A stretch of 41,470 nt of DNA from a virus, in IMG/VR virus record IMGVR_UViG_3300042731_005244, positions 1 through 41,470 of that record; one strand, given 5' to 3'. The notes under the pieces are model-generated. The model had not been told where the DNA came from and did not search any database. It saw nothing but the letters and a program-made list of their open reading frames with translations. Position 1 is the stretch's first letter, and each line of letters starts with the position of its first letter. This document shows, piece after piece, positions 8,040 to 16,445 of this stretch. The translations under genes and the position numbers were made by a program.

Positions 8040-9482
8040 ATGCCTACAGTATCTGATATTGTCAATGTACAAATCAGCCTTGCAGCAACTCCGCCTAGCA
8101 CGGCAAGTTTCGGGATTAGCTGCTTACTGGTTGATGATTCTAATGTGCCAATTGACAGACGACAAATACAAGTGACTAGAGCGGATTACGCAACTAGTCT
8201 TACTTCTGGCACCGATGCGTACAGCTGGTGTTCCACCCTATGGGGACAGACACTATCCCCAGAAAAAGCGTATATTGGACGCTGGGTGTCCGCAGCGACT
8301 GGTCATCAATTTATAATGCCAGATTATAACACCACTCTGGCGACATGGACTGCGGTCACCGATGGCGATATCCGGATTACGGATGGAACTAACGATGATG
8401 ATTTGACGGGGCTTGATTTTTCCTCTGCTACGTCGCTTGCCGATGTGGCACAGGTAATTGAAACTGCAATGCAGGCTATTGGAGCGCCTAATATTACAGG
8501 TATCGACACTGCGACGATAGAACTTGATGCCCTTGACCGGATGGTGCTCACTCACTCTGTGACTGGTGCTTCATCTCCGACTATTAGTCTTGAGCAATTG
8601 CCAGCCGGTGCTGGCACTGACATTAGTGTCGCAGGCTTCCTGAGCACGGCAACAGGGTTTGCGCAGGTTGGTCTTGATGCTGAGGGGCTTGACGATGCAC
8701 TGGCAGCAGTGCTGACTAAAACTAACGAGCCGTTTTCGTTTTGCGAACGCGGTGGATCTATTGCTCAGAAGGTTGCGTTTGCAACTGCAATCAATGCGCA
8801 GGCAAAACTTGGTTTTGTAGTTGTTAATGATACTGATGCAAAGGATTCTAGCGCAACCACTGATGCAGGCTATTTGATTAACGCGCTTGGTTACAACAAG
8901 GTTAGGGTACTGTATCATGAGGATAGTACTATCAACCCTGATGCTGCTGAGTGTGGAAACATTATGACCTATACTGAAGGAGCTCGACACTTTGCGATGT
9001 GGGAACTCCAGGGTGTACCAAAATCAGGACTGGACACTGACGGTACGACAGTAAAGGAGATGACTGCGTCCGAGATCTCTGCGTTAACTGCTAAGGGGTA
9101 CGACTACTACAGCAAACCGTCCACGATTGCACATGCGATGACAGGCCTTGCAAGCGGTGGTAACGAGTTTAGGATAATGTTTGCTAAGCTCTATACAGAG
9201 GCTATGATCTCGGCTGACGTTTATGGATATATGGTTGCGCAAAATGTTGTGACGTTTAGCGACACAGATATTTTGGCCATTCAGGGAAGGATTGATTATT
9301 GGCTTAACGAGATGGTCAATCGAAAAGCTCTAGACCCTGGGTATACAATCACAATGCCGAGCGCATCGGACTTTACCGCTGCTGTAAAAGCGACTCATAT
9401 TATGGATCTCGACAATGTTGCAGAGGCTGACGCACAAATCGCGGTCAACAAGATCAACATCACGTTGACCTGGAACGTATAA
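8040..9482 (+). CDS. Tail sheath protein (DUF3383-like)
   Basis: A 480-aa protein forming the contractile sheath. It opens with MPTVSDIVNVQISLAATPP, the N-terminal pattern of the DUF3383 sheath group. The middle (about residues 110-210) is a beta-rich insertion, and the C-terminal part has the helix-rich end used in sheath-sheath contacts, with an Arg-Ile-Asp-Tyr-Trp-Leu-Asn-Glu segment. AGAGG at 8029-8033 gives the ribosome site. It is followed directly by tube-like genes, as in other contractile tails. This gene is the main evidence for a myovirus. Confidence 0.85.
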   Translation: MPTVSDIVNVQISLAATPPSTASFGISCLLVDDSNVPIDRRQIQVTRADYATSLTSGTDAYSWCSTLWGQTLSPEKAYIGRWVSAATGHQFIMPDYNTTLATWTAVTDGDIRITDGTNDDDLTGLDFSSATSLADVAQVIETAMQAIGAPNITGIDTATIELDALDRMVLTHSVTGASSPTISLEQLPAGAGTDISVAGFLSTATGFAQVGLDAEGLDDALAAVLTKTNEPFSFCERGGSIAQKVAFATAINAQAKLGFVVVNDTDAKDSSATTDAGYLINALGYNKVRVLYHEDSTINPDAAECGNIMTYTEGARHFAMWELQGVPKSGLDTDGTTVKEMTASEISALTAKGYDYYSKPSTIAHAMTGLASGGNEFRIMFAKLYTEAMISADVYGYMVAQNVVTFSDTDILAIQGRIDYWLNEMVNRKALDPGYTITMPSASDFTAAVKATHIMDLDNVAEADAQIAVNKINITLTWNV

Positions 9483-9492
9483 GGGGTAACAA

Positions 9493-9936
9493 ATGGGAAC
9501 GTTTAAAGACCGAATCAATTACCAACCCCATAATTTTAACACTTTCCGTGTCACGTTTGACGGCGAGCAAAATTGCACCGGCTTGAATTCCTTCGCGGTA
9601 GAACGCAATGAGGATGAGATTTCAACCGGTATTGCTGCTGATGGCGTTGGACTGTTCCAGGAAAACCCAAACATCAGTGGGATATTTGAAATTGAAATCA
9701 TCGAAGCCGATGCGACAAATGCTTGGCTCTGGGACAAATGGCAAGAGGGTGTTACGTTTGGTGTAGCTGCAACAGACAGCAACGAGACTCGACTCAACTG
9801 TGCTGGCGCACAATGCAGAGTTAAAAAAGCCCCAAGACGAGAAAAGAAACTAGAAGTATCTTACGTAACATGGACGATTGAAACAATCTACCTTGACCTC
9901 AATGGTGGTGGATACTCAATCGTTGACGCCGGATAA
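9493..9936 (+). CDS. Tail tube protein
   Basis: A 147-aa protein right after the sheath, preceded by AAGGGG at 9481-9486. It is beta-rich with an acidic middle segment (FEIEIIEADATNAWLWDKW) and a basic patch (RVKKAPRREKK), followed by a beta strand (VSYVTWTIETIYLDLNGG). Sheath followed by a protein of about 150 aa is the standard order for the inner tube of contractile tails. It overlaps the next gene by one base (TAATG). The tube assignment is from position and fold type; the next gene is an alternative candidate. Confidence 0.7.
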   Translation: MGTFKDRINYQPHNFNTFRVTFDGEQNCTGLNSFAVERNEDEISTGIAADGVGLFQENPNISGIFEIEIIEADATNAWLWDKWQEGVTFGVAATDSNETRLNCAGAQCRVKKAPRREKKLEVSYVTWTIETIYLDLNGGGYSIVDAG

Positions 9937-10403
9937 TGTCCAACGCACTAGCCAAAATATTGGCTGGTAACGATTTAGGTAAACTGGCATATGCGCCTCA
10001 TAGTATGGCTAAAGTACAGCTGTACTATGGGGCACCGCCTTCCCTCCTGTCTGGCATTGAATATGTCTTTGCTTCATTTGATAACGCACAGACTGTACTA
10101 AAAATGGGACTTGACGGAGGCGGCAGGTATATTCCAAATCGTAATCAGTCCGGTACGATAGAGTTTGCAATCATCGACGGAACTTTATCAAATGGGATAG
10201 TACAGCTAGCACTGGAGACGGGAATTCCCTACCCAATTTATGTGATCGATACACAGAGCGAAGGCACATCTTTTTTACATGCTGAAACATGTACTAGAGT
10301 AAGCACACCTGAGTGGAGGAAAGAGCGTGCAATAGGTATGCAGCTATATACGTTTCAGACAAAAAAATTAATCATGAGCGCAGGTGTTAAGAGTCCAGGA
10401 TGA
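9936..10403 (+). CDS. Second tube-like or tail-associated protein
   Basis: A 155-aa protein starting within the stop of the tube gene. It has a helical start (MSNALAKILAGNDLGKLAYAP) and a beta-rich core (GTIEFAIIDGTLSNGIVQLAL; CTRVSTPEWRKERAIGMQLYTF). Its length and secondary structure pattern are close to a tube or tube-initiator protein, and several small myophages carry two such genes in a row. It could be the tube initiator at the baseplate or a tail protein that completes the tube at one end. No catalytic motif is visible. Confidence 0.45.
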   Translation: MSNALAKILAGNDLGKLAYAPHSMAKVQLYYGAPPSLLSGIEYVFASFDNAQTVLKMGLDGGGRYIPNRNQSGTIEFAIIDGTLSNGIVQLALETGIPYPIYVIDTQSEGTSFLHAETCTRVSTPEWRKERAIGMQLYTFQTKKLIMSAGVKSPG

Positions 10404-10957
10404 GATACGAATATTTAGGCTCAAAATCTTCTAAACCGCCGCTACGTATAACGGCGAGAAAAAAACTTTGGCTTAAGCGCATGGTCGTTGGAGAGGGGGG
10501 GCACCGTTGTTCGAGACAGAAAGCCTCTGCTCTGCTGTGGGCAATTGTTAATCGCTGGTTTTTGTGGCCAGGTGCTAGATTCTATCCGACGTTTATTTCT
10601 TTGTTGAGAGCTTTTTCGCAGCCAATAAATCCACGGTGGATGCGAGGCGGAGATTTAGCAAAAAAATATTTTGGCAGAAATGCAGCTGCTAAAAGTAGGC
10701 TAGACAGACGAGCCAGGATTTGTTCATGCACAAAGTTTCGCTACTCAGTTGACAAGGCGGTTGAGGACTTTGCAGCCGGAAAATTATTCCCACCAGAAGC
10801 GCTGACTGAAATAGAACGGTCAAGGATTTCTAACTGGGCGTCTCTTAAAAGTACTCCTAAAAAATTTCCACATGGGATTGACATTGGTGGGGATTGGTTT
10901 TTTGAAGATCAAAATCTAAAGCCTGGAATTGTAGTGATCAGACAAAAGGGAAAATAA
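10400..10957 (+). CDS. Possible virion-associated cell wall hydrolase (SleB-like)
   Basis: A 185-aa basic protein overlapping the previous gene by 4 bases. It contains VGEGGHRCSRQKASALLWA followed by IVNRW and later a FSQPINPRW segment. The order Glu, then an A-x-LW-A helix, then N-R, then FSQP is the arrangement of phage structural wall hydrolases related to SleB, with the Glu of VGEGG (about residue 34) as likely catalytic residue. It would locally open peptidoglycan during DNA entry, or possibly serve as the lysin, since no other lysin is recognised here. The family call is tentative; the protein lacks a signal peptide. Confidence 0.45.
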   Translation: MRYEYLGSKSSKPPLRITARKKLWLKRMVVGEGGHRCSRQKASALLWAIVNRWFLWPGARFYPTFISLLRAFSQPINPRWMRGGDLAKKYFGRNAAAKSRLDRRARICSCTKFRYSVDKAVEDFAAGKLFPPEALTEIERSRISNWASLKSTPKKFPHGIDIGGDWFFEDQNLKPGIVVIRQKGK

Positions 10958-10960
10958 AAA

Positions 10961-11452
10961 ATGGAGAAAACGATAAAGGGGCGGAATCATGAGGGCGTAG
11001 AGAGGACATATACCTTCAACCTCCTGACACCTATGCAGGGAGTAATGCTGGTACATAATTATGCAGGTGTAGCAGGGGTAGCATATCAGCATTTCAAGTC
11101 GTTGTTTCAGAAAATGGCTGATTCAATAGAGGATATTGAGGCTGGCAAGGAGTCGTCTGGAACTAATGCGGTTGGGTTTATTGACATCGTATCGATGATC
11201 CCTCAAGTGCTAACTGCTGATAAAATTGAGCAGCTGGCCAAGATGATGTTGGCCAATGGCAAGGTTGATAATCATACCCTAGATGACAAAGGCTTCTGCG
11301 ATCTGTTTGGCGAGGATTTTGTTGAGTTCTATTTTGCGCTATTCTACGCCATTGCAGCAAATTACCCACGGTACGTGCTCCCTTTTTCGGATATGGTCCA
11401 AGACGTTTTGACCCCAGATTCGGAGGAGACGAAAAAAGCGGAGACTTTGTAA
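10961..11452 (+). CDS. Tail assembly chaperone, short form
   Basis: A 163-aa helical, acidic protein lying immediately before the tape measure gene, the fixed place of tail assembly chaperones such as lambda G. It contains a Gln-rich/aromatic helix (GVAYQHFKSLFQKMADSI) and a C-terminal helix region (FVEFYFALFYAIAANY). Near the end a six-A run (11432-11437) lies in two lysine codons, followed in the -1 frame by an open frame to 11661. This is the usual G/GT design, in which the short form and a rarer frameshifted form together coat the tape measure during tail assembly. TAA is at 11450-11452. Confidence 0.65.
   Translation: MEKTIKGRNHEGVERTYTFNLLTPMQGVMLVHNYAGVAGVAYQHFKSLFQKMADSIEDIEAGKESSGTNAVGFIDIVSMIPQVLTADKIEQLAKMMLANGKVDNHTLDDKGFCDLFGEDFVEFYFALFYAIAANYPRYVLPFSDMVQDVLTPDSEETKKAETL
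11431..11438 (+). promoter_or_regulatory. Candidate -1 ribosomal frameshift site
   Basis: The run G-AAAAAA-G sits where the zero frame reads ACG AAA AAA GCG. A lysyl-tRNA on the second AAA can re-pair one base back, giving the -1 frame AGC GGA GAC. It is not the textbook X XXY YYZ heptamer because the preceding codon boundary is G|AAA|AAA, so slippage would rest mainly on one tRNA. I see no strong downstream stem. Confidence 0.45.
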
Positions 11453-11661
11453 AACTACCTGCTAACTCATTACGCAGCTGGCAACACGAAATATACCAAG
11501 TGGAAAAATGGTGGGGTTGCTCTAGCAAAGACTGGACAATGGTTGAGTATGCTGATCGCCAGGAATACATGTTTATTCAAAACAAGATTTTAAACGACAG
11601 CTACAAGGATGAGCCGACAGAACGCGGAGAAGAATGGAAGGGGCCTTATATAGATGGCTAA
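11437..11661 (+). CDS. Frameshifted extension of the tail assembly chaperone (T part)
   Basis: The -1 frame relative to the chaperone is open from 11326 to the TAA at 11659-11661 and has no ATG, GTG or TTG before 11500. After a -1 slip on the A run it adds about 74 residues, starting SGDFVKLPANSLRSWQHE and containing EYADRQEYMFIQNKI, to give a fusion of about 233 aa. The piece looks like real coding sequence (Trp-, Tyr- and Gln-rich helices) and ends inside the start of the tape measure gene. It would be missed by start-codon-based gene callers. The T domain is known in this class to contact the tape measure. Confidence 0.6.
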   Translation, partial: SGDFVKLPANSLRSWQHEIYQVEKWWGCSSKDWTMVEYADRQEYMFIQNKILNDSYKDEPTERGEEWKGPYIDG

Positions 11662-14563
11662 TTTTGAAAAAGTCTATAGCATTGGATTTAATGCCCAAAA
11701 GGCTCTGAAATCCCTTGATGCGTTTGAAAAACGTTTTGCTAAGCTAGATAAGAAGTTGATGAAGATTGGTGAATCTTTTGCAATCTTCAACAGAGCTATC
11801 AGTCAGAATCAAGGCAAGGCCGTTGCATCTTTGGACAAGATGGACGACTCGCTCAAGAGCATCAATAAGCAGACTACGCAGGCTGGCAAAAAGATCCAAA
11901 AACTGCTCGGCGTACAGGCTCGCAAACCCATCAACAAAACGTCTAAGGCACTAACAGCTCTAGGGCGTAAGGGGCTACTTGCAACGCAGCGAATAGAGCA
12001 GGGTGCCAAGGGAGCTGCTCGTGGTATTCGTCGGATTGGAGCCGTATCAAAAGGAGCTCAGCGTTCTATTGCTGGTCTGATTACAAAAATTGGTTTGTTT
12101 ATTGGTGCTGCACAAGGTATCCGCAGTGTAGTGTCAACTTTCATGGACTTCGACAGATCTATGACGTTGGCAGGTGCTAAGTTCAGCGCCATCAACAAAG
12201 ACATGGCCCCTGGTACAGCAGCGTTTAAAGATTTTCGAAAGGAAATAAGAGCAGCTGCTGTTGATACAGAGCACACAGCATCTGCTGTTGCTGGTGCTGT
12301 TGATTTCTGGGCAAAGGCAGGTAAAACTGCCAGCCAAACCAAAGCGGTAATCCCTGTTACTCTTGATTTCGCATCAGCCAACACTGACGCAACCGGCGCT
12401 GCTCTTGATATGGCCCGCGCCGGTGACATCCTGTCCGATGCGCTCGGACAGTTTAAGCTGGACACTGCTGATCCAACTCAGCTAATGGCAAACACGGCCC
12501 GTGTCGCTGACGTAATGTCAAAGGCTGCTAATAGTGCTAACGTCAGCGCAGAGGAGTTGTTTGAGTCTTACAAACAAGCCGGTCCTGTGCTGTCGGCAGT
12601 TGGTGGAGACATCGAAGAGACGTCAGCGCTATTGGCTACAATGGCCAATGCAGGTCTCAAAGGCAGCATCGCTGGTCGGTCGCTTAAGATTGCTACAGCA
12701 GCGCTAAACGCTCCCTCTGCTAAACAAGCTGCGTTAATGCAGCGGCTAGGTGTGCAGGTTAAGACGGCCGAAGGGGATATGAACTCCCTCACCAACGTTA
12801 TAGGTCAGCTCGATAAAGCCACTGCAAAAATGGGAGAGGCTGACCGGTTTGAAGCTTTTGCTACAGTATTTGGTCGAGAAGGTGTTACTGGGTTTCTTAA
12901 TCTTGTTGCAAAAGGCGAAGCCGATATCGCTGGACTTACAGAGCGATTAAGAGATGCGGGGGGCGAAACCAAACGCCTGGCGGAGATTATCCGCAAAAGT
13001 GCATCTGCACAGATGCAGCGATTCTGGAACAAGCTGAGTGAAATCGGTTTTGAAATTATCGAAGAAACCAGATTGTTTGACAGGCTTGGCGCTGCACTTA
13101 AACGAGTTGATTGGAAATCAGTATCAAAGTTTATTACAGAGCGTTTAATCCCAGCATTTCTTGGAGTAGCACAGGCAATCAAAAACTATATCCTTCCTGT
13201 CGTAGGTGTCCTCTCTGATGCGTTTGGAATGGTGCTAGGGCCTGCAATCGATTTCATAACGGGGCGCTTTAACAGGCTAAACAAGAACGGCGCATCGTTC
13301 AAATCTGCGCTTGATTCGATCGTCAAGGCGATCCCTGGTATTACTACCGAATGGATTAGTAGGCTATCGACAGAGTTTAGCGCGTTCGTTATGATGTTCC
13401 AAAACTCATTGTGGAACATGCAAGAGCTGTTTAACGGTTTCGCTAGAGGCACATCTCGCGAATGGGACTCCACAATTGGCCACCTGAGCGCGCTGGGTAA
13501 TACCCTGCTGAGCTCATACAACGATGTATTTCAAGAGCTCAAGGCGCTATTTTTGGAGGTAGTGTCGATATTCCTTGGTGGAACAGATGACATCGAAGAA
13601 GACTGGTATCAGACTGGTGACAGAATGTCTTCTGATATTGCTGACACTGTAAAGGCAATATCTGCTATAATCAGCACAATTGCACAAGTAGCAGGTGCTG
13701 TGTTTTCCGCATTGATTCGAGTAGTAACTGTTGCTGTGGCTGGTATCCGGTCAAGTTTTGAAAATCTGTTTGGTGGTATCCTTGATATTGCTGAGGGCAA
13801 TTTTCTGCGTGGGTTTGCGCGAATTGGTGTAGCAATCGCTGATGCAATTACGCTGCCTGTTAGGGCTGCATTTGGTGGGTTGCTTAAGCTGGTCTCTAAA
13901 ATTCCAGGTGCCAAGGATTTGGCAGCATCTGTCGGTGTAGACCTTGATTACATGGGCGATATTGTCAAAGAGGGCTTCGGTGGACTGGTACCACCAGAGA
14001 CCGAAAAGGCGATTGCCTTTGACGATAATAGAGGCTTCCAGGGGCGTGGAGCTTTCGCTCCTGAGGAGGATTTATCCTATCCAAGTTTCCACTCAGATGT
14101 TATGGATGACATAGACTTTGGTCAAACTAAAATGCCTGACTTCCAGGTGCCTGACTTAGAAGTTACGCCTAATTTGTTGGAGACGCAATCGGTTGGAGCT
14201 GAACTACAAAACGAGCTGTCCAAGCTCAATGCTAATATCGAAACGCTTAGACCGACACAGCAAGACTCTGTATTGCAACCGTTTATCGATGGGCAATCCG
14301 AACAGTTAAAGCTCCAGGAATCAATGGCAGCAAAAACTGAGAGCTTCCAGCAAAAAATGCTGGAGGCAACTCAACAGCAGGCCAAGGCGAAATCACCTGC
14401 CGTAAACATTGATGTCGCTGGCTCATCGTATGTAATAAACGCTAATGGCGCTGATGCTCAAGAGGTTGGTCGGATTGTGCGTAGAGAGATGGCAGCAGGT
14501 GAGAGACGCCAGCGATCAAACATGGAAAACGCAGCTAGATCCATCACGTTCGGAGAGCAGTAA
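11654..14563 (+). CDS. Tape measure protein (TP901-like core)
   Basis: A 969-aa protein that sets tail length and travels with the DNA at ejection. Residues about 1-130 are basic and coiled-coil-like. Residues about 160-460 form the TP901-type minor tail domain, with the features FMDFDRSMTLAGAKF, TEHTASAVAGAVDFWAKAG, a Met-rich ARVADVMSKAA helix and IEETSALLATMANAG. Hydrophobic segments at about residues 500-530 and 665-700 are likely membrane-active. The C-terminal 150 residues are acidic and Gln-rich. At roughly 1.5 angstrom per residue the length implies a tail near 145 nm (inference). The start overlaps the chaperone extension by 8 bases. Confidence 0.85.
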   Translation: MANFEKVYSIGFNAQKALKSLDAFEKRFAKLDKKLMKIGESFAIFNRAISQNQGKAVASLDKMDDSLKSINKQTTQAGKKIQKLLGVQARKPINKTSKALTALGRKGLLATQRIEQGAKGAARGIRRIGAVSKGAQRSIAGLITKIGLFIGAAQGIRSVVSTFMDFDRSMTLAGAKFSAINKDMAPGTAAFKDFRKEIRAAAVDTEHTASAVAGAVDFWAKAGKTASQTKAVIPVTLDFASANTDATGAALDMARAGDILSDALGQFKLDTADPTQLMANTARVADVMSKAANSANVSAEELFESYKQAGPVLSAVGGDIEETSALLATMANAGLKGSIAGRSLKIATAALNAPSAKQAALMQRLGVQVKTAEGDMNSLTNVIGQLDKATAKMGEADRFEAFATVFGREGVTGFLNLVAKGEADIAGLTERLRDAGGETKRLAEIIRKSASAQMQRFWNKLSEIGFEIIEETRLFDRLGAALKRVDWKSVSKFITERLIPAFLGVAQAIKNYILPVVGVLSDAFGMVLGPAIDFITGRFNRLNKNGASFKSALDSIVKAIPGITTEWISRLSTEFSAFVMMFQNSLWNMQELFNGFARGTSREWDSTIGHLSALGNTLLSSYNDVFQELKALFLEVVSIFLGGTDDIEEDWYQTGDRMSSDIADTVKAISAIISTIAQVAGAVFSALIRVVTVAVAGIRSSFENLFGGILDIAEGNFLRGFARIGVAIADAITLPVRAAFGGLLKLVSKIPGAKDLAASVGVDLDYMGDIVKEGFGGLVPPETEKAIAFDDNRGFQGRGAFAPEEDLSYPSFHSDVMDDIDFGQTKMPDFQVPDLEVTPNLLETQSVGAELQNELSKLNANIETLRPTQQDSVLQPFIDGQSEQLKLQESMAAKTESFQQKMLEATQQQAKAKSPAVNIDVAGSSYVINANGADAQEVGRIVRREMAAGERRQRSNMENAARSITFGEQ

Positions 14564-15114
14564 TGGCACTTCCAACAGATATAATGAGCCTAATCAATCA
14601 GGCCAAAGCTGGGTCAATTAGCAACATAGAACAGATCAAGATCGGCGATGTGCTAGTTGACGTGCTGGAGAACGTAACTGGCAGTGATATGATGCGAATC
14701 ACTCGGAAACCAGTAGAGTCCGGTTTTGCGGTCACTGACGCAGCAATCAGGGAGCCTACAGAGCGAACATTTGACGTTGTGTTGACCAACCCTGAATACT
14801 CAGCGTCAGCGGCGACTGACGCCGCTTTAACGGGTTCTCTTGAGGCATTTAGCACTACGTGGCGCGATAAGCGGGATACAATCTACGGTTATTTCGAAAA
14901 CCGAGAAATTATCGACATCATGTCACACGATAGGCTTTATCAGTCGATGATGATACAGAGCATAACTCCTCTGTATGATACGGCCGAGAACCTTGATGCC
15001 TTTGTAGCCTCAATCCATTTCCAGGAGTATCAGGTGGTAGGCGATACGTCAGTTGCTGCTGATGATCCTACTGCTCGTTTTGTGGCTGCAAAACAGGATG
15101 CGGGGAGGCTTTAG
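14563..15114 (+). CDS. Baseplate hub/distal tail protein (Dit-like N-terminal domain)
   Basis: A 183-aa protein whose start shares a base with the tape measure stop. After a short helix it reads IKIGDVLVDVLENVTG and then RITRKPVESGFAVTDAAIREP. The K-PVESG-xx-(T/S)D-x-x-x-x-P pattern is the mark of the Dit-like N-terminal domain found in contractile baseplates. The rest is an alpha/beta barrel-like region with an FENREIIDIMSHDRLYQ segment. It likely forms the hub that links the tape measure and tube to the baseplate. It runs to the TAG at 15112-15114, overlapping the stop of an opposite-strand gene. Confidence 0.6.
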   Translation: MALPTDIMSLINQAKAGSISNIEQIKIGDVLVDVLENVTGSDMMRITRKPVESGFAVTDAAIREPTERTFDVVLTNPEYSASAATDAALTGSLEAFSTTWRDKRDTIYGYFENREIIDIMSHDRLYQSMMIQSITPLYDTAENLDAFVASIHFQEYQVVGDTSVAADDPTARFVAAKQDAGRL

Positions 15115-16064
15115 GATATACCCAGTGAAAAGTTATTAAATGCTTCTCGCCTTTCCATTGCGTTTACTATTGAAAAGGCAATTGACGCAAAGATCTTCTC
15201 CAGTATTGTTTTGCAAACAGATGTACTATATCTACCCATTGTTTGATGAGCTTTAATCGCAGCTGCTTGTTTGCTGTCAAAGGATAACAGCGATGCAATA
15301 CCTGGATACTTATGAAGTATGTATGCAAGGTCCCCTTTGCTCAATTTAGGTATAGCTATAGCCAGGCTTCTACGGTTGATCCAGTTGTGTGGCAATGAGT
15401 GTACTGTATATATGTTGTCACCGTATGGCGTTGAGTACCCTGATCGTATTCCATGCCCGGCATAGTTTAGGGTGATCATAGGAGAGCTGCTTTGGTACTC
15501 TATCAGAGTGCTAGGGAATGGTGTTACACTTTTGCCATAATAGATATTTGGCCTAAGATAACTAGAAAAGAATTCAGCCCTATCAAAAAGAGTTCCATAA
15601 CATGGACTATTTATACAACTTGGCTTCGGTATTTTATGGGCATAATCTAGCACCTTTTTGTCACGTCCTTTTAGTACAGTGATGGAATAACCATTGACGT
15701 TACTGTTTGTTACCAATGGCTTGAAATGCCTAACCATTTTGTCTGATAAGCAACAGCAAAGATCGAGGTTTATAGATGCAGTTGTTTTTACATACTTGAA
15801 CGCATTGACGATGTCGTCGTTGAATGCGTTAACATCAGGATATTTGCGCTTGCATTCCTCAACGGCTAAATTGTCTATGTCGAATCCGTAAATATTCTCA
15901 GGTCTTACGCCTAGTGCGATCAGTGGTGCAATATCAGAAAGATCTCTTGACAAGGTTGTTATCACGGTCTCATGATCTGAAAATGCTATATCGATTAGCC
16001 TCATTAGATTGAATATTCTAGCAAGTTTCTTGCTGTAGTTTTCTCCCGCGTATGTGTATGTCAT
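15111..16064 (-). CDS. Methyltransferase-like protein, opposite-strand gene in the late operon
   Basis: A 317-aa protein on the minus strand between two baseplate genes that read the other way. Residues about 30-115 look like the Rossmann core of class I SAM-dependent methyltransferases: a strand and loop VITTLSRDLSDIAPLI, then an acidic strand end NIYGFDIDNLAVEECKRKYP, and a later strand INLDLCCCLSD. The glycine-rich SAM loop is degenerate, so activity is doubtful. The substrate is unknown. The start has a strong ribosome site (AAGGAGG, about 16069-16075). Its own orientation and A/T-rich ends suggest a later-gained accessory (moron-like) gene. Confidence 0.45.
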   Translation of the reverse strand: MTYTYAGENYSKKLARIFNLMRLIDIAFSDHETVITTLSRDLSDIAPLIALGVRPENIYGFDIDNLAVEECKRKYPDVNAFNDDIVNAFKYVKTTASINLDLCCCLSDKMVRHFKPLVTNSNVNGYSITVLKGRDKKVLDYAHKIPKPSCINSPCYGTLFDRAEFFSSYLRPNIYYGKSVTPFPSTLIEYQSSSPMITLNYAGHGIRSGYSTPYGDNIYTVHSLPHNWINRRSLAIAIPKLSKGDLAYILHKYPGIASLLSFDSKQAAAIKAHQTMGRYSTSVCKTILEKIFASIAFSIVNAMERREAFNNFSLGIS

Positions 16065-16121
16065 ACGACCTCCTTTTTTAAAAAAAAGTTATCACATCAC
16101 AAACGAGGAATCAATATAAAA

Positions 16122-16445
16122 ATGAGAATCAATATAAAAGAGCTACCATACTACGAAGGCATAGTTTCCTTGGAGGGTAGCACCTACCGGATCATCATCA
16201 AGTGGATGGAACACGAGTACTCAAGTGGAGTAGGCAAATGGTACATGGATTTGATTGGCGTTGTGAACGACATTGAAATCAGAGGTATCGCGCTGTTGGT
16301 AGGTAGAGACCTACTTGAGCCGTACGGATATGGAATCACGTTCGGACGGTTGGAGGTTGTAGACAACTCCGAGGCTAACGAGGATCCAGAATATGAGGGG
16401 ATGGGTGATCGGTGGACTCTCGAATATTCTGAGCTTGTGTCATGA
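16122..16445 (+). CDS. Baseplate plug protein (Pam3 gp18-like)
   Basis: A 107-aa beta-barrel-like protein. It begins with MRINIKELPYYEGIVSLEG, then YRIIIKWMEHE and a strand region WYMDLIGVVND, followed by GIALLVGRDLLEPYGYG and a final acidic end. The order strand, YRI, YMDL, G-I-x-LV-x-G-x-DLL is what is seen in small baseplate plug proteins of the Pam3 gp18 kind, which seal the hub. GAGGAATC upstream (16104-16111) supplies a weak ribosome site. It overlaps the hub gene by 4 bases (ATGA). Confidence 0.6.
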   Translation: MRINIKELPYYEGIVSLEGSTYRIIIKWMEHEYSSGVGKWYMDLIGVVNDIEIRGIALLVGRDLLEPYGYGITFGRLEVVDNSEANEDPEYEGMGDRWTLEYSELVS

